A stretch of DNA of 64,000 bases from Jaapia argillacea MUCL 33604 (Eukaryota; Basidiomycota; Agaricomycetes; Jaapiales; Jaapiaceae): assembly GCA_000697665.1 (NCBI GenBank), contig KL197713.1, forward strand, positions 894,593 to 958,592, given 5' to 3'. The translations under genes were made by a program, and so were the position numbers. The notes beneath the pieces are model-generated. The model had not been told where the DNA came from. It did not search any database and was given only the letters and a program-made list of their open reading frames with translations. Positions 23,361-35,671 of the stretch are shown piece after piece (the first letter of the stretch is position 1; every line of letters begins with the position of its first letter).

Positions 23361-26300
23361 ATGAAACGGCTGTTTTACAAGGGGTTTAAGCCCCCGATTC
23401 CAGAGGATCAAAGGCCTGTACCATTTGCGAGCCCTCGTTCGACAAATCCAGTTGCCCAGACGCATCTGCCCCCCAAGTACACTGTCCAACCAGTACCTCA
23501 CCCTTGCCCGCACGAACACATTGCCCTACTCGTCGCGCCGCACGGCCTATTGATTCGTCCCCATGCAACTGGTGTGAAGAGATGGGAGTCGCATGTCCGT
23601 ATCTCCTGGGGAAAGGAATACCAGGTTGAAGAAGTTCCTGGAGACGGGGAGAGCGAGGATGCTCGTTGGATTGATAGTGTGGTTGTATACGGTATTGTCG
23701 GGATCTTAAGCCTTTCCTCTGGTATGTGCTGTTCACGATCTGTGGAGACTAGTCTGTTGATCTCCTGTCGGCCAGCATCGTACCTCTTGGTCATCTCGGC
23801 CAGGTCTGAGGCGGGAGCATGTAAGGCAAATCCTTTTGTGAACAACTTGAGCTCATGGTATCTGAAGTTCTGAGTCCTACACATCCCGTCTATGGAGTCA
23901 AGGGCGTCACATCCATCCCCCTCGTTGAGGACCTCGCTCGAATAGCGTTGAATACCCTGGCTTCGCGACATTCGGCGACTGCTCGTCCTTCTTTATTACA
24001 CTCCGACACTGTCAATTCCGCTGCAGAGTCGGAGGACGATGCTCGTGAACCTGTTGACGGCGTCACTCCCCCTCGCGTGACCTTTTCTGAAGACCAACAA
24101 GTCAAGTTGCTAACTCCGCTCAGCAGTCGAGAATTTGACCTTTCCAGAGAGGGTGCCACTCCATCAACGGAATCATCAGGAGAATCTACTCCCTCTTCGG
24201 ATCCATTTGATCCCACTGCCGTTGCAAAAACTCTTGCTAATCGACTATCATTCTGGACCAAGTTTCCCAAGCGTCAGTGGCCGGCCACTGCTTCGGAGAC
24301 AAGCTCTTTGTCGGACGAGAGAGTATCCGTGGACACTGCGACAGAGCAGGAAAGTGGGGATCCCGGTGAAGCCATTGACTCCGTTCTGGCTATCGACCAG
24401 GCCCCCGGAACGGTGGAAGAAAAACATTCCCAGCTCGATGAAAGAGTTGTCCGAGAGTGCATGAGGGAGTTTTCGAAAGGATCCATGTATTTTGCCTATA
24501 ACTTTGGTATGTCATCAAACATCTCGAGATCGCTGCGATGGATGTGAATGTCCTCACAGATATAACTCGATCATTGCAACACAAGCAAGAGCAGATTGCG
24601 CACACGAAGAAACAGAATGCTCTTCTCGCGAATCTGATTCCATTGGAAGAAAACCAGCGTCTCAGCCCTTCCGACGGCAAGGTCGATTATCTCGCCGAAG
24701 CCCATCAAACCCTTCCGCTCTGGCGCCGTGTGGACCGCCAGTTTTGGTGGAACGAATGGCTTTCTAAGCCCTTTGTCGACGCCGGGGTACGAGGGCTCCA
24801 ATTATCCACCAAACTGTGTTCACTGAGAATGTTGCGTTTAGTTGCACAGTTATGTCCTGCCCATCATGCAAGGCTACTATCAAGTGTCATCATTCGATAT
24901 TCCAAGGGAGCCAGTTGAAGGAGAATCGGGCGATTTCGCTCGCGTTGAGTATATCGTCGTCTCTCGGAGGTCTAGAAATCGTGCTGGTCTACGGTATCAA
25001 CGGCGTGGAATTGATGATGATGCGCACGTCGCAAACTTCGTCGAGACGGAAACCATCGTCAGAGTAGAGGTGAGCTGTTGTTATTCTTGGTAATCCAAGA
25101 TCTAACAATGTCCCGAAGCGTGAAGGGATATCCAATTTGTTCAGCTACGTGCAAATGCGCGGGTCCAGTCAGTCAAATATTCATTCAAATGTCCTAGCAA
25201 AGTGTCGCTGAGCGATGCTGGCAGTTCCTCTTTTCTGGACGCAGTCAGGTTACAGCCTGAAGCCAGCCCCTATGTTGTCTCCGGAGAGGACGCCCGATCA
25301 GAACCTTGGAGCAATTAAGAGGCACTTCGAGAAAACCGTTAGCCGTTATGGCCCAAACGTGGGATTATACTCTTGGTCGGACGAGTTGTGTCTGATGTTG
25401 ATTTTATTTCTGAAGACCGCCGTAAATCTTGCCGAACAGCAAGGCAAGGAGGGCGTAATCACCGCGGCATATCGAGACTACATGGCAGAGTTGAAAGCGA
25501 AGGACGCCCAGTCAGTCGTATATGCATCCCTTTCCCCGAGTTATTCATCAACTCCCTTCTCCAGATACGTCGAGTATGACTTTCACGCGGAAACCCGTGG
25601 AATGAAGTGAGCGGCCACAGTTTCTCGCAAGTCCAGCTACTGAGTTTCCATAGATATGAGAATATCTCCAAACTAATCGACAAGATGCAACGTGTGTTTG
25701 AAGCCCAGGGGTCAGCCCATTTCGCTCGCCGTTTCTCATTCCTCGTCTAAATGATTGAACTATAGATACCTGTGGATATCGAACGACTTCGTGATGTCAC
25801 AACAGAAAGGAGTATTCCGAACAAATTGTATTGACTGTTTAGACCGGACAAATGTCGTTCAGGTTCGTCGGTTTCGCGCTGGAACATTTAGGGGATAGTC
25901 TTACATCCCCATGTTTCTCTTCCCCTAGTCCGCATTTGCTAGACATGTGCTGGATACACAACTTGGTGCTGTGGCACTCTTCGTGCCGTTGAACGGAGGG
26001 AAAACAGAAACTGATATCGTCTTCAATGATGGTTAGCATCGGGTGTTGTAGTATCCTATTCCTGCTAACCGTAGCTCCGATGCAGTGTGGGCGAACAACG
26101 GTGATGCGATCAGCAGAGTGTACGCCGGAACGTCGGCGCTGAAGGTGAGAGAAGTATTTTGGCCTATGGACTCGTGTTAACGCGCGTGCGTTCATAGGGA
26201 GACTTCACAAGGTCCTGGTTATGGTCTCCTCATCTGAAGTTGGATTATAACATCACTATTATAGGACAGGCAAGCGTGATCTTGGTGGAATGCTCAATGA

Positions 26301-27528
26301 CGGGATGAACTCGTTGGCAAGGTCTCGCTGGTCTCACTTATGGTTGTCATTGGCTTACCCCATCCTCCAAGGATGTATACGTCCACGTTTAGCGACTGGT
26401 TCTGCCAAGCCGTTATTGACTATATGCTTGGTTATCGGACGATGTCCGTCTTCTCAGAATTCTTACTGAAGCTACAATCCAGCGACCCCCGTGATATGAT
26501 CCGCTTATCGAGGATTCGCGCAGAAGCCATCGCGACCTCCGTGTCTCGTATTCTCTCTGAGGGAGAACGGCTTCTGTCTGGTTGGACTCTATATTCCCCC
26601 GTAGAAATCAACACCAAGATCAGCCGAAACTTCGAGGAGAAGGTGGTGCTACTGGTGAGTCACTGGTCTCCTTTCCTTTGTGTGGTCGCTTTGCTGATTT
26701 GTTTTGTCAGACTGCCACCGCGTTTTATATCGTCGTAGGTCCTTTTCACCTAATTGTATCCGATGCTACCTGCTTACTGCCCACTGTAGAGTTACGATTA
26801 TACACTGGATAAAGTAAAGATGTATACCCGTATTCGACTACGAGATATAACTGGTATCACCAAAGGTTGGTCGTCACTCACGCATTCCATCTTGAGTTGA
26901 ATTGATATATGTAAAGGTGCATATATTCTTTCTCCTCTGGAGGAAGCAAGTCGCGACCCATTGCAGAATGCGGGTTTCAGCATCAGTTGGCTCAACTCTC
27001 ACCAGGACACCCGGGTGACGAGCTACTCCGTTCGGAATAGCGTCGACCTTACCTCCCCCCCTCCATCGCCTGGGTTACCATCTACAAGTCGGAGACCCTC
27101 AGGCGTTATCCCGTCACCCTCGTGGAAGGGGTCGAGGTTATCCAGGATGCTTAGCAATGTAGCCGTTGAAGCAGCCTCTGGAGACACGACTTTTGTCGCC
27201 TTCAAGGCCCTTTACATTGATCCTGCACGCACACGACGAGGATCTGGCAGCTTTGCTGAGCCAGCCGACGATCTTGCAGGTGCCACGAACTGCAAAGAGG
27301 TGGTCGACCTTATGGTCGACTCCATCCAGCGCGCATGTCAAGCCGTCGGTGGTGGTCGTGGTGTCTTTGTCACTCAAGACGACGTTGTCAGGTGTGTATC
27401 CACCCGACATGCGGTAAATGCATCATATGGCTCACTCCGTTCGTAGTCTCGCCGAAGCCCAGAAGATGACGAGCGTCTACACAAAGATGGAGTATGGACT
27501 CAAGAGACTTCTTTGGCTTGGTGGTTGA
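23361..27528 (+). CDS. SAC-domain phosphoinositide phosphatase with hSac2 domain
   Basis: Removes phosphate from phosphoinositides on membranes; closest in layout to INPP5F/Sac2-type proteins. Nineteen exons: 23361-23721, 23776-23820, 23868-24506, 24560-24786, 24842-25069, 25119-25167, 25225-25510, 25565-25606, 25654-25710, 25766-25862, 25929-26031, 26086-26144, 26198-26211, 26265-26321, 26372-26654, 26711-26734, 26790-26865, 26917-27391, 27447-27528; 1067 aa. The SAC core has [38 protein letters not shown] and the catalytic [12 protein letters not shown] (CX5R) at about 25830, then [18 protein letters not shown]. The hSac2 region follows ([29 protein letters not shown], and a terminal block at 27150-27390). 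Residues about 165-330 are a Ser/Glu-rich insertion inside the N-terminal SAC part. The 14-nt exon is needed to read GDFTRTGKR. Confidence 0.88.
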
Positions 27529-27918
27529 AATCGGCGTGCTATCATCCATGGACCCGTGTATTGGCATAGATGTTTCTTTACAATCTGTTTCTTCACAATC
27601 TATCTATCCACTTCGCATGACATGGGAACGCAATCATCTCTCCATTAAACGGCAACTACAAGCCGGAATATTCGACTTTTACTGCCACGAGGACTGGACA
27701 AAGCGAGAGAAACGCTGAGGAGAAAGGTATAGCTTACACAGGAACGCAATAGTCCACGAGTGGCCAAATTAGATCGGAATATAGTGACAAAACATGATGC
27801 GGCGAATGTCGAAAAAAATACAGTGAGGGGTCGTTGTTAATAAACATAGAGGAGATAACCGTCCCAAAATCAAAGAGTAGATTTACCAGTAGTCAGGAAG
27901 ACTTTAATCACATAGATC
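27529..27918. other. Intergenic, convergent 3' ends
   Basis: 390 bp between the SAC phosphatase and the LIM gene, tail to tail. No gene or repeat is seen. Confidence 0.45.
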
Positions 27919-30857
27919 TCATCGTAGCCCACTCCCTCCCAACGCCGCAAGATCAATGAATCGCGTCGTCCGCTTCGTAGCACGCCTATCCCTATCGTCC
28001 TCGTCACCATCCTCATCCTCCTTAAAGGCATGCCGCTCGCATAGCATCCTTCCATCCAATTCATAGTAGTCTTCCAATCTCTCCTTGCAACCACGAGGGT
28101 ATTCGCACAGAAGATGTTCTGGATGGTAGCGGTCGCCAGCGTGTGAGACGGCACAGGGTCCCTCGATGGGCTGCCCACATGTGGCAGCCGCACATAACGA
28201 CTCGTTGGCTTCGTGGTAGTGGTACGCGCAGAATGGTTTCCCATCGAAGACATAAAAAGTCTTGTCTGGGAAAGGTTTCTGTGGAGGTAATGAATGGAAG
28301 GATCAGAAAATTAGGCCGGAGCGCTAAAAGAGGGACCACGTACATGGCAAGTATGGCAATTAAAACACTCGCGGTGATATTTACCTTTAAGCTGGCCGTC
28401 TGAAGAAGACACAGCATGCTTCTCTATCGGTAAAGTGCAACGGCGGCACTGTGGAATCGTCCACCCATTAGCACTGGACAAAGCGACGGAAAAAAAACAT
28501 AGAAGACGCACCTTTGGTAGATACATATTCTTCCAGCATTTCTCACAAAGAACTCCACCGCCATCCGTATTAATCCACCTCCCATCTTCAATCTTCTTCT
28601 CGCACTTCACGCAAACTTTCTCCTTCCTCGCCTTCTTCTTCTTCACCACCTCCTCATGCCGTAGCGTAGGGCTAGTATGACTCCGCGTCGGCAATTTGGG
28701 GGTTTGCGCAGTGGACCCTCGGTGTTGAGTTGTCTTTGACTTGGTCAGACCGGGAGCTGGTGGAGAGGAAGCCGCAGAATACGGGCTGACGGGGCTGGTG
28801 GGGGAGACGGAATCTTCAAAAAGAGTTTCCAGTGCTCGATCCAATCCACCTGGTACCTTGGACATGGTCCTGGAGGAATAAGCAGAGGCATCCGAGATGC
28901 TCCTCGTCGGTGGGTTCGCAATGGGCGGCGAAGCAGGCCCCGAAGATGTCGAGGAAGTAGATTTCGAGTACCCCAGTTTGACTGAACCAGACTTATCTGA
29001 GACCGAGGGGAAGCGAACCATATTGGTCCCTTGCGTATCAACAGTCATTGGTTGAGTTTTGGATATGCGCAGAGGTCTCGTGCTAGATTCCACTGTAGGA
29101 CTTCTCAGCGTCGCATCTTCGTCGTCAGTCTCATTAGCATACGCAAGACCAGAATATTCCGATCCCGAGTCAGGTGAGAGTGGAGTAAGGGGGACATCCT
29201 TCTCCTTCTCCCTTTGATCTCCACCACCGATAACGGACGAACCGGTATTCAGGTTCCCAGGTAGCTTGTTCTTGTACTTCTCGAAAAACGGCAATTTGGG
29301 GGTCATCGGCGTAATGGGAGTTGTAGGCGTCTTTGCTGGGATGTAATCAGCTGGTGTTGGCGTAGATGTAAGGCGGTCGCGCTCAAATGGAGAGGGTGTC
29401 CTTGATGTGGCGATCGCTGGATTGGATGGTGACACAGGGGAACTTGAGTTGGGGTGGAGAGAAACCGGTGAGAAAGGAGAGTGAGGGGAATGAGAGCCAT
29501 GAGAATTGGGAGAAAGCGGAGGGGTGTTGCCTAGAGAGAAATATCAGGATTAGACCGGCAAATAAAAATAGAGATCAAACTCACCCTGTGTCCCATTCCG
29601 AGCGGTGTTGATATCCAGAAATCGAGGCGCGTTAGGCCTGCGACCATCCATTCCCGGCGTTGGTATCATGTTCGGCCAATCAGATCCAGGAGAACTGGAG
29701 GCACCAGGTTGTTGTTGGTGGTGGTGGTGGGAGAGACTCGCAGCCAACATGGCAGCCCTCGCGGCAGCCGCAAATCCTCTTCTGCCAACGCCAGCCATAC
29801 CCGCCTCACCACCGCTCTTCGTATCAATTTCAAGATCAGGGCTATGTGGCATGTAAGAACCACGTGGATCATAAGTGGAAGTCGACATCGTTGACATATG
29901 GGACATGTGCGACATGTACGACATATGCGAACCCGCGGACGTCGATAAATGTACCGGTGAAGTTGATATATAACTCGGGGACGTTGATAAATGTCCTTGC
30001 GACTGTCCTGGGGATGTCGAAAACTGGTTAGGTGGCGAGGGTCCGGTCGAGGACATGCTTGGAAATGGGATGCCAGGAGAACGAGAACGAAGATCAGCAG
30101 GCGGCATCATGGGGCGTTGTTGAAGGCCTTCTGTAGGGCGACCGCTATCTGATGGTGTCCGCGCACGAGATGGAGGCCGGGGGTGTTCTGAGGAATGTTC
30201 CTCGATTCTCGGGGACGAAAGAGTTCTCAACCTCGGATCCGTCGGTGTCTCTGAGCGAAGGGGACTCGGAGGCGTAGAACGCGTCGGAGTTGATGGCGTA
30301 CCAACGCGAGCTGGAGCAGATGGTGTATGTACACGCACAGGGGGCGCCAAGATCGGAGGATGAGAGGGTCTCCGTGTTGGACCAGGCGGAGGAGGTATCT
30401 CGCGAGGCTCCACTGTGACGGCTGGGCGAGAGAGAGGACTGGGACCTCGTTCCCCTCGCCTTGGGAAGGCGGAGCTAACAGAGCTAACAGACGACGAGGG
30501 TCCATGTTGTGGACGACTCTGTTGGGCAGGAGGGGGAGGTGGTGGGTGAGCTGGAGGTGGCGGTGGTGCAGGGCTCTGGGTCCTCGTGGCGCTGACGGGA
30601 GTTCCTGTCCGTGAAGGAGGTGACACCTGGGGACTTTGGGGCCTCGGAGGCGCGACCAAACTATGCAGTCTCTCAGCCATAGATCTGGCTGGGGCCGGGG
30701 TGGGCTTCGGAGGGGTAACTGGGGCTGCTGGCTTGCATACATGATCGCCCAACTCGGATAGGGGGACGGGTTGATTGCAGCTTGAGCATTTGACGGATGG
30801 CAAGAGCTGGGAAATCCGTGCAGGTTGTGAAGGAGCGGGTGATAAGGTCTGGGACAT
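27919..30857 (-). CDS. LIM-domain protein with long Pro/Ser-rich N-terminus
   Basis: Likely cytoskeletal or polarity scaffold, similar in plan to fungal paxillin-like Pxl1; partners are unknown. Exons: 30857-29585, 29530-28512, 28448-28344, 28278-27919; 918 aa. Residues 1-30 contain SVKCSSCNQPVPLSELGDHVC, a CX2C..HX3C mini zinc motif. About 580 residues follow that are rich in PPPAP, SPS and TP repeats, with a repeated SHMSHMS and HLSTSP-like section (about 29890-30010). Three C-terminal LIM-type zinc modules are seen: CVKCEKKIEDGRW..CEKCW, CRRCTLPIEKHA..YHRECFNCHTC, and CGQPIEGPC..HPEHLLC..CKERLEDYYELDGRMLCERH. The zinc-binding Cys/His are preserved across both late introns. Large antisense frames over the Pro-rich part are shadows of codon bias. 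Confidence 0.85.
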
Positions 30858-31924
30858 TGTAAGGAATGTGAACCTCTAGTGAGGGGAGGTATCTCGTGTG
30901 GGGTATGGATTAGGATGGTATACGGCCAGCGTGGACGACCCGAGGTGGTCGAACAGACAAGAGTCCGAACGCAAGACCGGGGGAACCGAGAGCCAGTATC
31001 GCAAGGAAACAGGAAATATTATTACGGGAAAGAGACGAGTAGCGTATATTTGATGAAAAGGAAGAAAGTTCAAAGAAAAGACAACAAGAAGCAGAAGAAG
31101 CTGGCAATCGTTGCAGTGAGAGCACGCGTCCTAAAAAATCCGGTTCCTTTTACCTTTCCGTTCTCCGACGCGCGCCTGTCTTGACAGTTGGCCTCCTTTT
31201 CGACAAGCTCTCACCTCATGCCGCCGGTGATGTCTTCGCTCTAAATACAACCTGACAGAGCCTGACAGCAGCTACTCCCTCTATAGACGCATTAAATTCT
31301 CGGATGCTGTGGTTGTGCTGTGGGACTCGCAGGTATCAACTCCCATCATCAGGTGGGACGAGGCCACACCTGTGACCGACAGTCCGCCCCAATACAGGAA
31401 CGTGCTTCGACCATCATGGTTCTGCACCTTCTATCTCAAATCGGCTACCTCTTTCCTGCTACTCGTCCCCTTCTCCCTGAAAAAGAACTCGATCGGCTCC
31501 TTGTCCACCCGAATCTTGATACGTGTATGGGGTAAACAGCCAAAGTTCAGCGCTTCTGTCCACCACGATGCTATCTGACAAGGTTTGGTCAAACGCACGA
31601 TTCACGCACTAACCGTAAAGCTTTCTCAACACTTCATAAATCACACGAATCGCGAGTCAGGACATAATCTATAACGTGCCAGTCAATACAAAGTTTTAGT
31701 CTCTTACTTCATATGTCATACGCGTAGGGCGATGAACCCTACAGAAACGAACAAGGAGTCCAAAAAAGTGCAAGAATAATGTACGACAGCAGGAGGCGAA
31801 AAGGGAACCGAAACACCAAGAAACTTCGCGGTAAACCCGAACAAGAGCGGGTCCTGGGAATTCGATGATGAGGGCTTTACGAGGATCAATATCGGAGAGA
31901 CACACTCACCGAAAGGAACGAAGG
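30858..31924. other. Gene-free stretch: LIM promoter and 3' end of the Zn2Cys6 gene
   Basis: 1067 bp with no supported gene. The left part is purine-rich on the + strand (about 31020-31110). It must contain the LIM gene promoter and the transcription factor 3' untranslated region. The open frames have no recognisable motifs. Confidence 0.45.
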
Positions 31925-34900
31925 CTAGCTCGAAGGAGGATAGCCCAACTGTCCCATTTCGTTTTCATTTTGCTGTTGATGATTTCCTTGAGCAGAATTC
32001 GAATGTACATTGCCGTTGTACATCACCTGATGGTGATCTGCCTGGGCAGCTGGTTGCTGGAAACCAGGCAAGCCAACCTGCGGAGCTAGTCGAGCAAAGA
32101 AAGTGTCCCACTGGCCTGGAGCCACACACACAGTCAGCATATAAAGGGGTCGTGTAAAGAGGAGGACTCACCCCAATCAAACATCCCTCCAGGTAATCCC
32201 TCCAAGAAACCGTCGTCTTGCAGTGCGAATTGCTCCAACGCACCGCTGGAGGAGTCGGGCATAGGCATATCCAGAACGTTCATCACATGGACGTTAGATC
32301 CACGAGGGGCAGACATCAAGTCATTCATCGCAGGATTCAAATTAGGGAAATTTCCTCCAGCAACGCCTCCAACTCCAGTATTGCTTCCACTCAATGGCAC
32401 AATGTTCACCATCGACGAAGATGCCGGGGCAGAAGGACCACCGCTCGGTCTGCCGCCTTGTCCAATGCGTGTCGTGACATCGTTCTGTGGCCTAGCACCA
32501 GCTGCAGGATTGGTACCCGGCCAGTGAGATGACACGCCTGGGGCATCAGATGGAGCAGGAGGTAGGGAGGAGGAAGAGGACAAACGGGTGTTGTCGTGGG
32601 AGGATGCTGTCCGAACATGGGACACTTCGAGACCGGACGAGGATCCCTCACCTTCAGACTCTTCGTCAGAGTACACAACGGATCCTGGAGGTAGCTCAGA
32701 GTAGTCCCCAGCTCTGGCCTTCCCTTGTGCCACATACACACCTCCACCTGGCCGTGAGGGGTCTTTTTTGTAGTTCAAACCCTCGAAAAGCTGCTTTCCC
32801 TTCACTCCGCCTGTAGGATTGAGAGGAGGGGCTTCCAGCTGGGCTGGTCCCTGTGTGGCCTCGTATAATAGAGATATGATCTCCGCGGTCTATAACCCAA
32901 AATGCGTCAGTCGATCATTCTGTGCCGTCGTCTCGGACGTGAGCCAGACCTTTCGCCTTGCAGACATGTGGTCTGGTGATAAGGACTTCTCCCATCTTCT
33001 GACACAATCACGGAGTTTTCGCAGTTTAGCTGCAGCTTCAGGGTCTTTCCGGCGAGCCCAAGTGTGATACTACAAGGGATCAGCACATTGTAAGCTCAGC
33101 GGAGATATTGTACGTACCTGGACGAGAGCACACGAGGTGGTGGCATACGCTACCAGAAGCCAGACGTCGTACAGCCGCTCATGTCCATCCAACCAGTCAA
33201 TAGCTTCGCCAGTCAATTTCACAAGTTTTGTCCATTGCTCGACGGTGAGAGAGAACTTGAGATGAGTGGGGCAGCTGTATGATATTCGCATGAAGACACG
33301 CCAGAAAATCATGCAGACGCAGGAGTAGAGCAGATGGAGGACCCCTAAGTTGTCAGAATTAGCACAGCCGCGCTACTCGTTAGGGACAGTCGTTGCTACA
33401 TACCTGCATTTCGGGGGGTATCGTTACCGTGGAACCGCAGGCTTTCTGGCAGATTGTCTTTCCAAGCCTCAATGTCGGCGAGGAGGGCCTCGAGTACCTC
33501 ATCGGTGGCTAGGGTAAGGCCAGAAGGACTATAGGCGCAAGGGGTTAGCGTGAGTATATGCTATAATCGGTGCAGGCAGACCTGTATATTGTCTTGAGTA
33601 CGCGGCCAAGGATTATACTAAGTCGGACCATCTCATCCATATAGAGGTCATGGGGATCTCCGGACGAGGGAAGTCGAGCATCACAATCTTGAACATCAAT
33701 CATGAATGGATGGCCATATGCAAGACTCGTCCTAGTACAAAAGATCAGTGGGGACCGTTGAGTCCAAGGGGAGAAAAGCTACCATCGGTCGCTGATAACA
33801 CAAGCTCCCCACAATCGCCGTCGCATCTCGATATTTTGCTTCACTGATTCAGCACGGTGCAGACCAAGGTCTTGCGCCTATCCTCGTGTCATTTACGTGC
33901 GCATATATGGAGGGGGAAAAGGCGTACCATCCGAACAGCGGTACCAAGCCGTATCCAAAGTGCCGACAGTGCATTAGGGACAAATTGCGAGTGACAATCT
34001 CCCGTCATACATAAGATAAGCAGTGATTGCACATTGACTATAGACGCAGAAGAAAGAACGTCCTCCATCTTGATAACGTTGTTGGCCGCGTACCGCAACG
34101 CGTCAAAGACGGTCTGCGGTACCTCCCTCCTTGCAGCGGCCACGGCGCACATTGAATACAAGAGTATTGGAGGAGGGGAGGAGTTTGATAACAGTTCGGC
34201 TTGGGTGACAACGGGGAGCAGCGGGGCAACGTCGGAAAAGTAGGCGTTGACCAGTTTTTGAATTACATCGCGTTCGATACGCGGATCTATAGGTTTGGGC
34301 ATTGCAAGATGAGGCTCGTCGTGGTGTGGTTCAGCGACTTGTATAAGTCCATCCCCACTTTCGCGCACTTCCCAGGTGTGGTTGTAGCGCATGTCGTATG
34401 ATTCGTACAATCGTGACGGAATCGAGTGTGCAGAATGCAGTAAGTGAGCAGGAGATGTGGGACCTGGGACGAACAGTTATAATGCATAGCGGGTGGTGAT
34501 AAGAAATCTTGACTTACCGAAGAAGTGACCAGAACCTGGAGACGGGGAAGCCGTTGCTCTTTGACTGCCATCTCCTCTCTCCTTATCCCCTCCTGAAGCA
34601 GCGGCTTCTTGCTCCAACTTCCTTTTCTTGAAGCGAGTTTCGGTGATGGGTTTGAAGGACGTGCACTCATACCCATATTGCTTGCAGTGTTGACAAATCG
34701 GGGGATCAGAGTCTTGGATGATGTCGCACCTGTCGGTGGTGTGAGTCCAGTCACACCTGAAGAGTAAGTTGCGAGTTTGAAGAGGGAATCCAGCCAGGAA
34801 GGAGTTTGGTGGGATTGCGTTACATGTATAGCGGGTGGAAAAATGAAGACGAACCTGATTTTCCTGGTCCTACAGCTGTCACAAGCACGTTGTGTCTTCG

Positions 34901-35671
34901 TTCGCTTTTTTATGTCAACGACGCTTTGTTTACTTGCTGAATTACGACCCGAAGCTGTTTCTTCATCAGAAGCTCTCTCCCCAGCACTATTACTTCGAGG
35001 CTCATCGCCTGGTTTCCTTTTCCGCTTACCTGAAGCTGAAGCTGAAGCGGGGGACGGAACAGGAGAGGGAGTTCCCTGGCTTTGTCCCTGACTTTGTAAT
35101 GATTCTGTGGCAGCAGGACGAGGATAAATCATCATCGGATGCTGGTACTGCGGGTAGTTGTATGTTGGTGGGCCTGCGTATGGGTTGTGCTGGATGGCAT
35201 ACGGATAGGGGTGGGGCGGGACATGATGATTGGGTACACCTGGTCCAACTTGTGGACTTGGACGATTAGACGATGTACCTGCAGAAGGATTGTAAGGAGA
35301 AGCCGAATGGCCTTGGGTGAAAGCTGAACCGTTCAAAGGATATGGAGGGTTCATGATGGGATAGGGAGGGTAGGAAGGCACGGCTGGAGCGCGGGGATTA
35401 GGAGCCAGGGCGGGATGAGGACGGTCGTTAATCGCATGCGAAGTGGAGGAAGCTGGGACAAATGGAGTAAAGAGATTGTATGTTAGTTTGCATGGTAATT
35501 TGACCTCTGTGACCAGATGAGATGGAAATTACACTACTGACCTTTTTGCCGTGTGGGATCGGAAGCCAGGGCCTTTGGACGCCTCTGTTTTCTTGAATTA
35601 TTGGGTGGCGGCGGGGTCGGCAGGGACTTGTCAGACGGAGTGGTGTTCTCCGAGAGGGGATGGCTTTCCAT
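31925..35671 (-). CDS. Zn2Cys6 transcription factor with fungal-specific TF domain
   Basis: Nuclear regulator of unknown target genes. Exons: 35671-35542, 35452-34855, 34729-34518, 34463-33928, 33879-33783, 33731-33582, 33528-33404, 33344-33118, 33069-32950, 32889-32171, 32115-31925; 1034 aa. A Pro/Tyr-rich N-terminus leads to the binuclear cluster CDSCRTRKIRCDII, then CQHCKQYGYEC, spacing CX2CX6CX10CX2CX6C, split by the second intron inside the cluster. A basic linker ETRFKKRKLEQE follows. The PF04082-type middle homology region covers about 34250-32950 (YFSDVAPLLPVVTQAELL, GTAVRMAQDLGLHR, RRRLWGACVISDRWTSLAYG). The last 300 residues are Ser/Pro and Gln/Asn-rich, a possible activation domain. 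It has about 1.6 kb of gene-free DNA upstream. Confidence 0.92.

Noticed and set aside
30227-30742. 171-codon minus-strand frame over the LIM gene
   Set aside because: It is another frame of the Pro/Ser-rich coding exon and follows from base composition.
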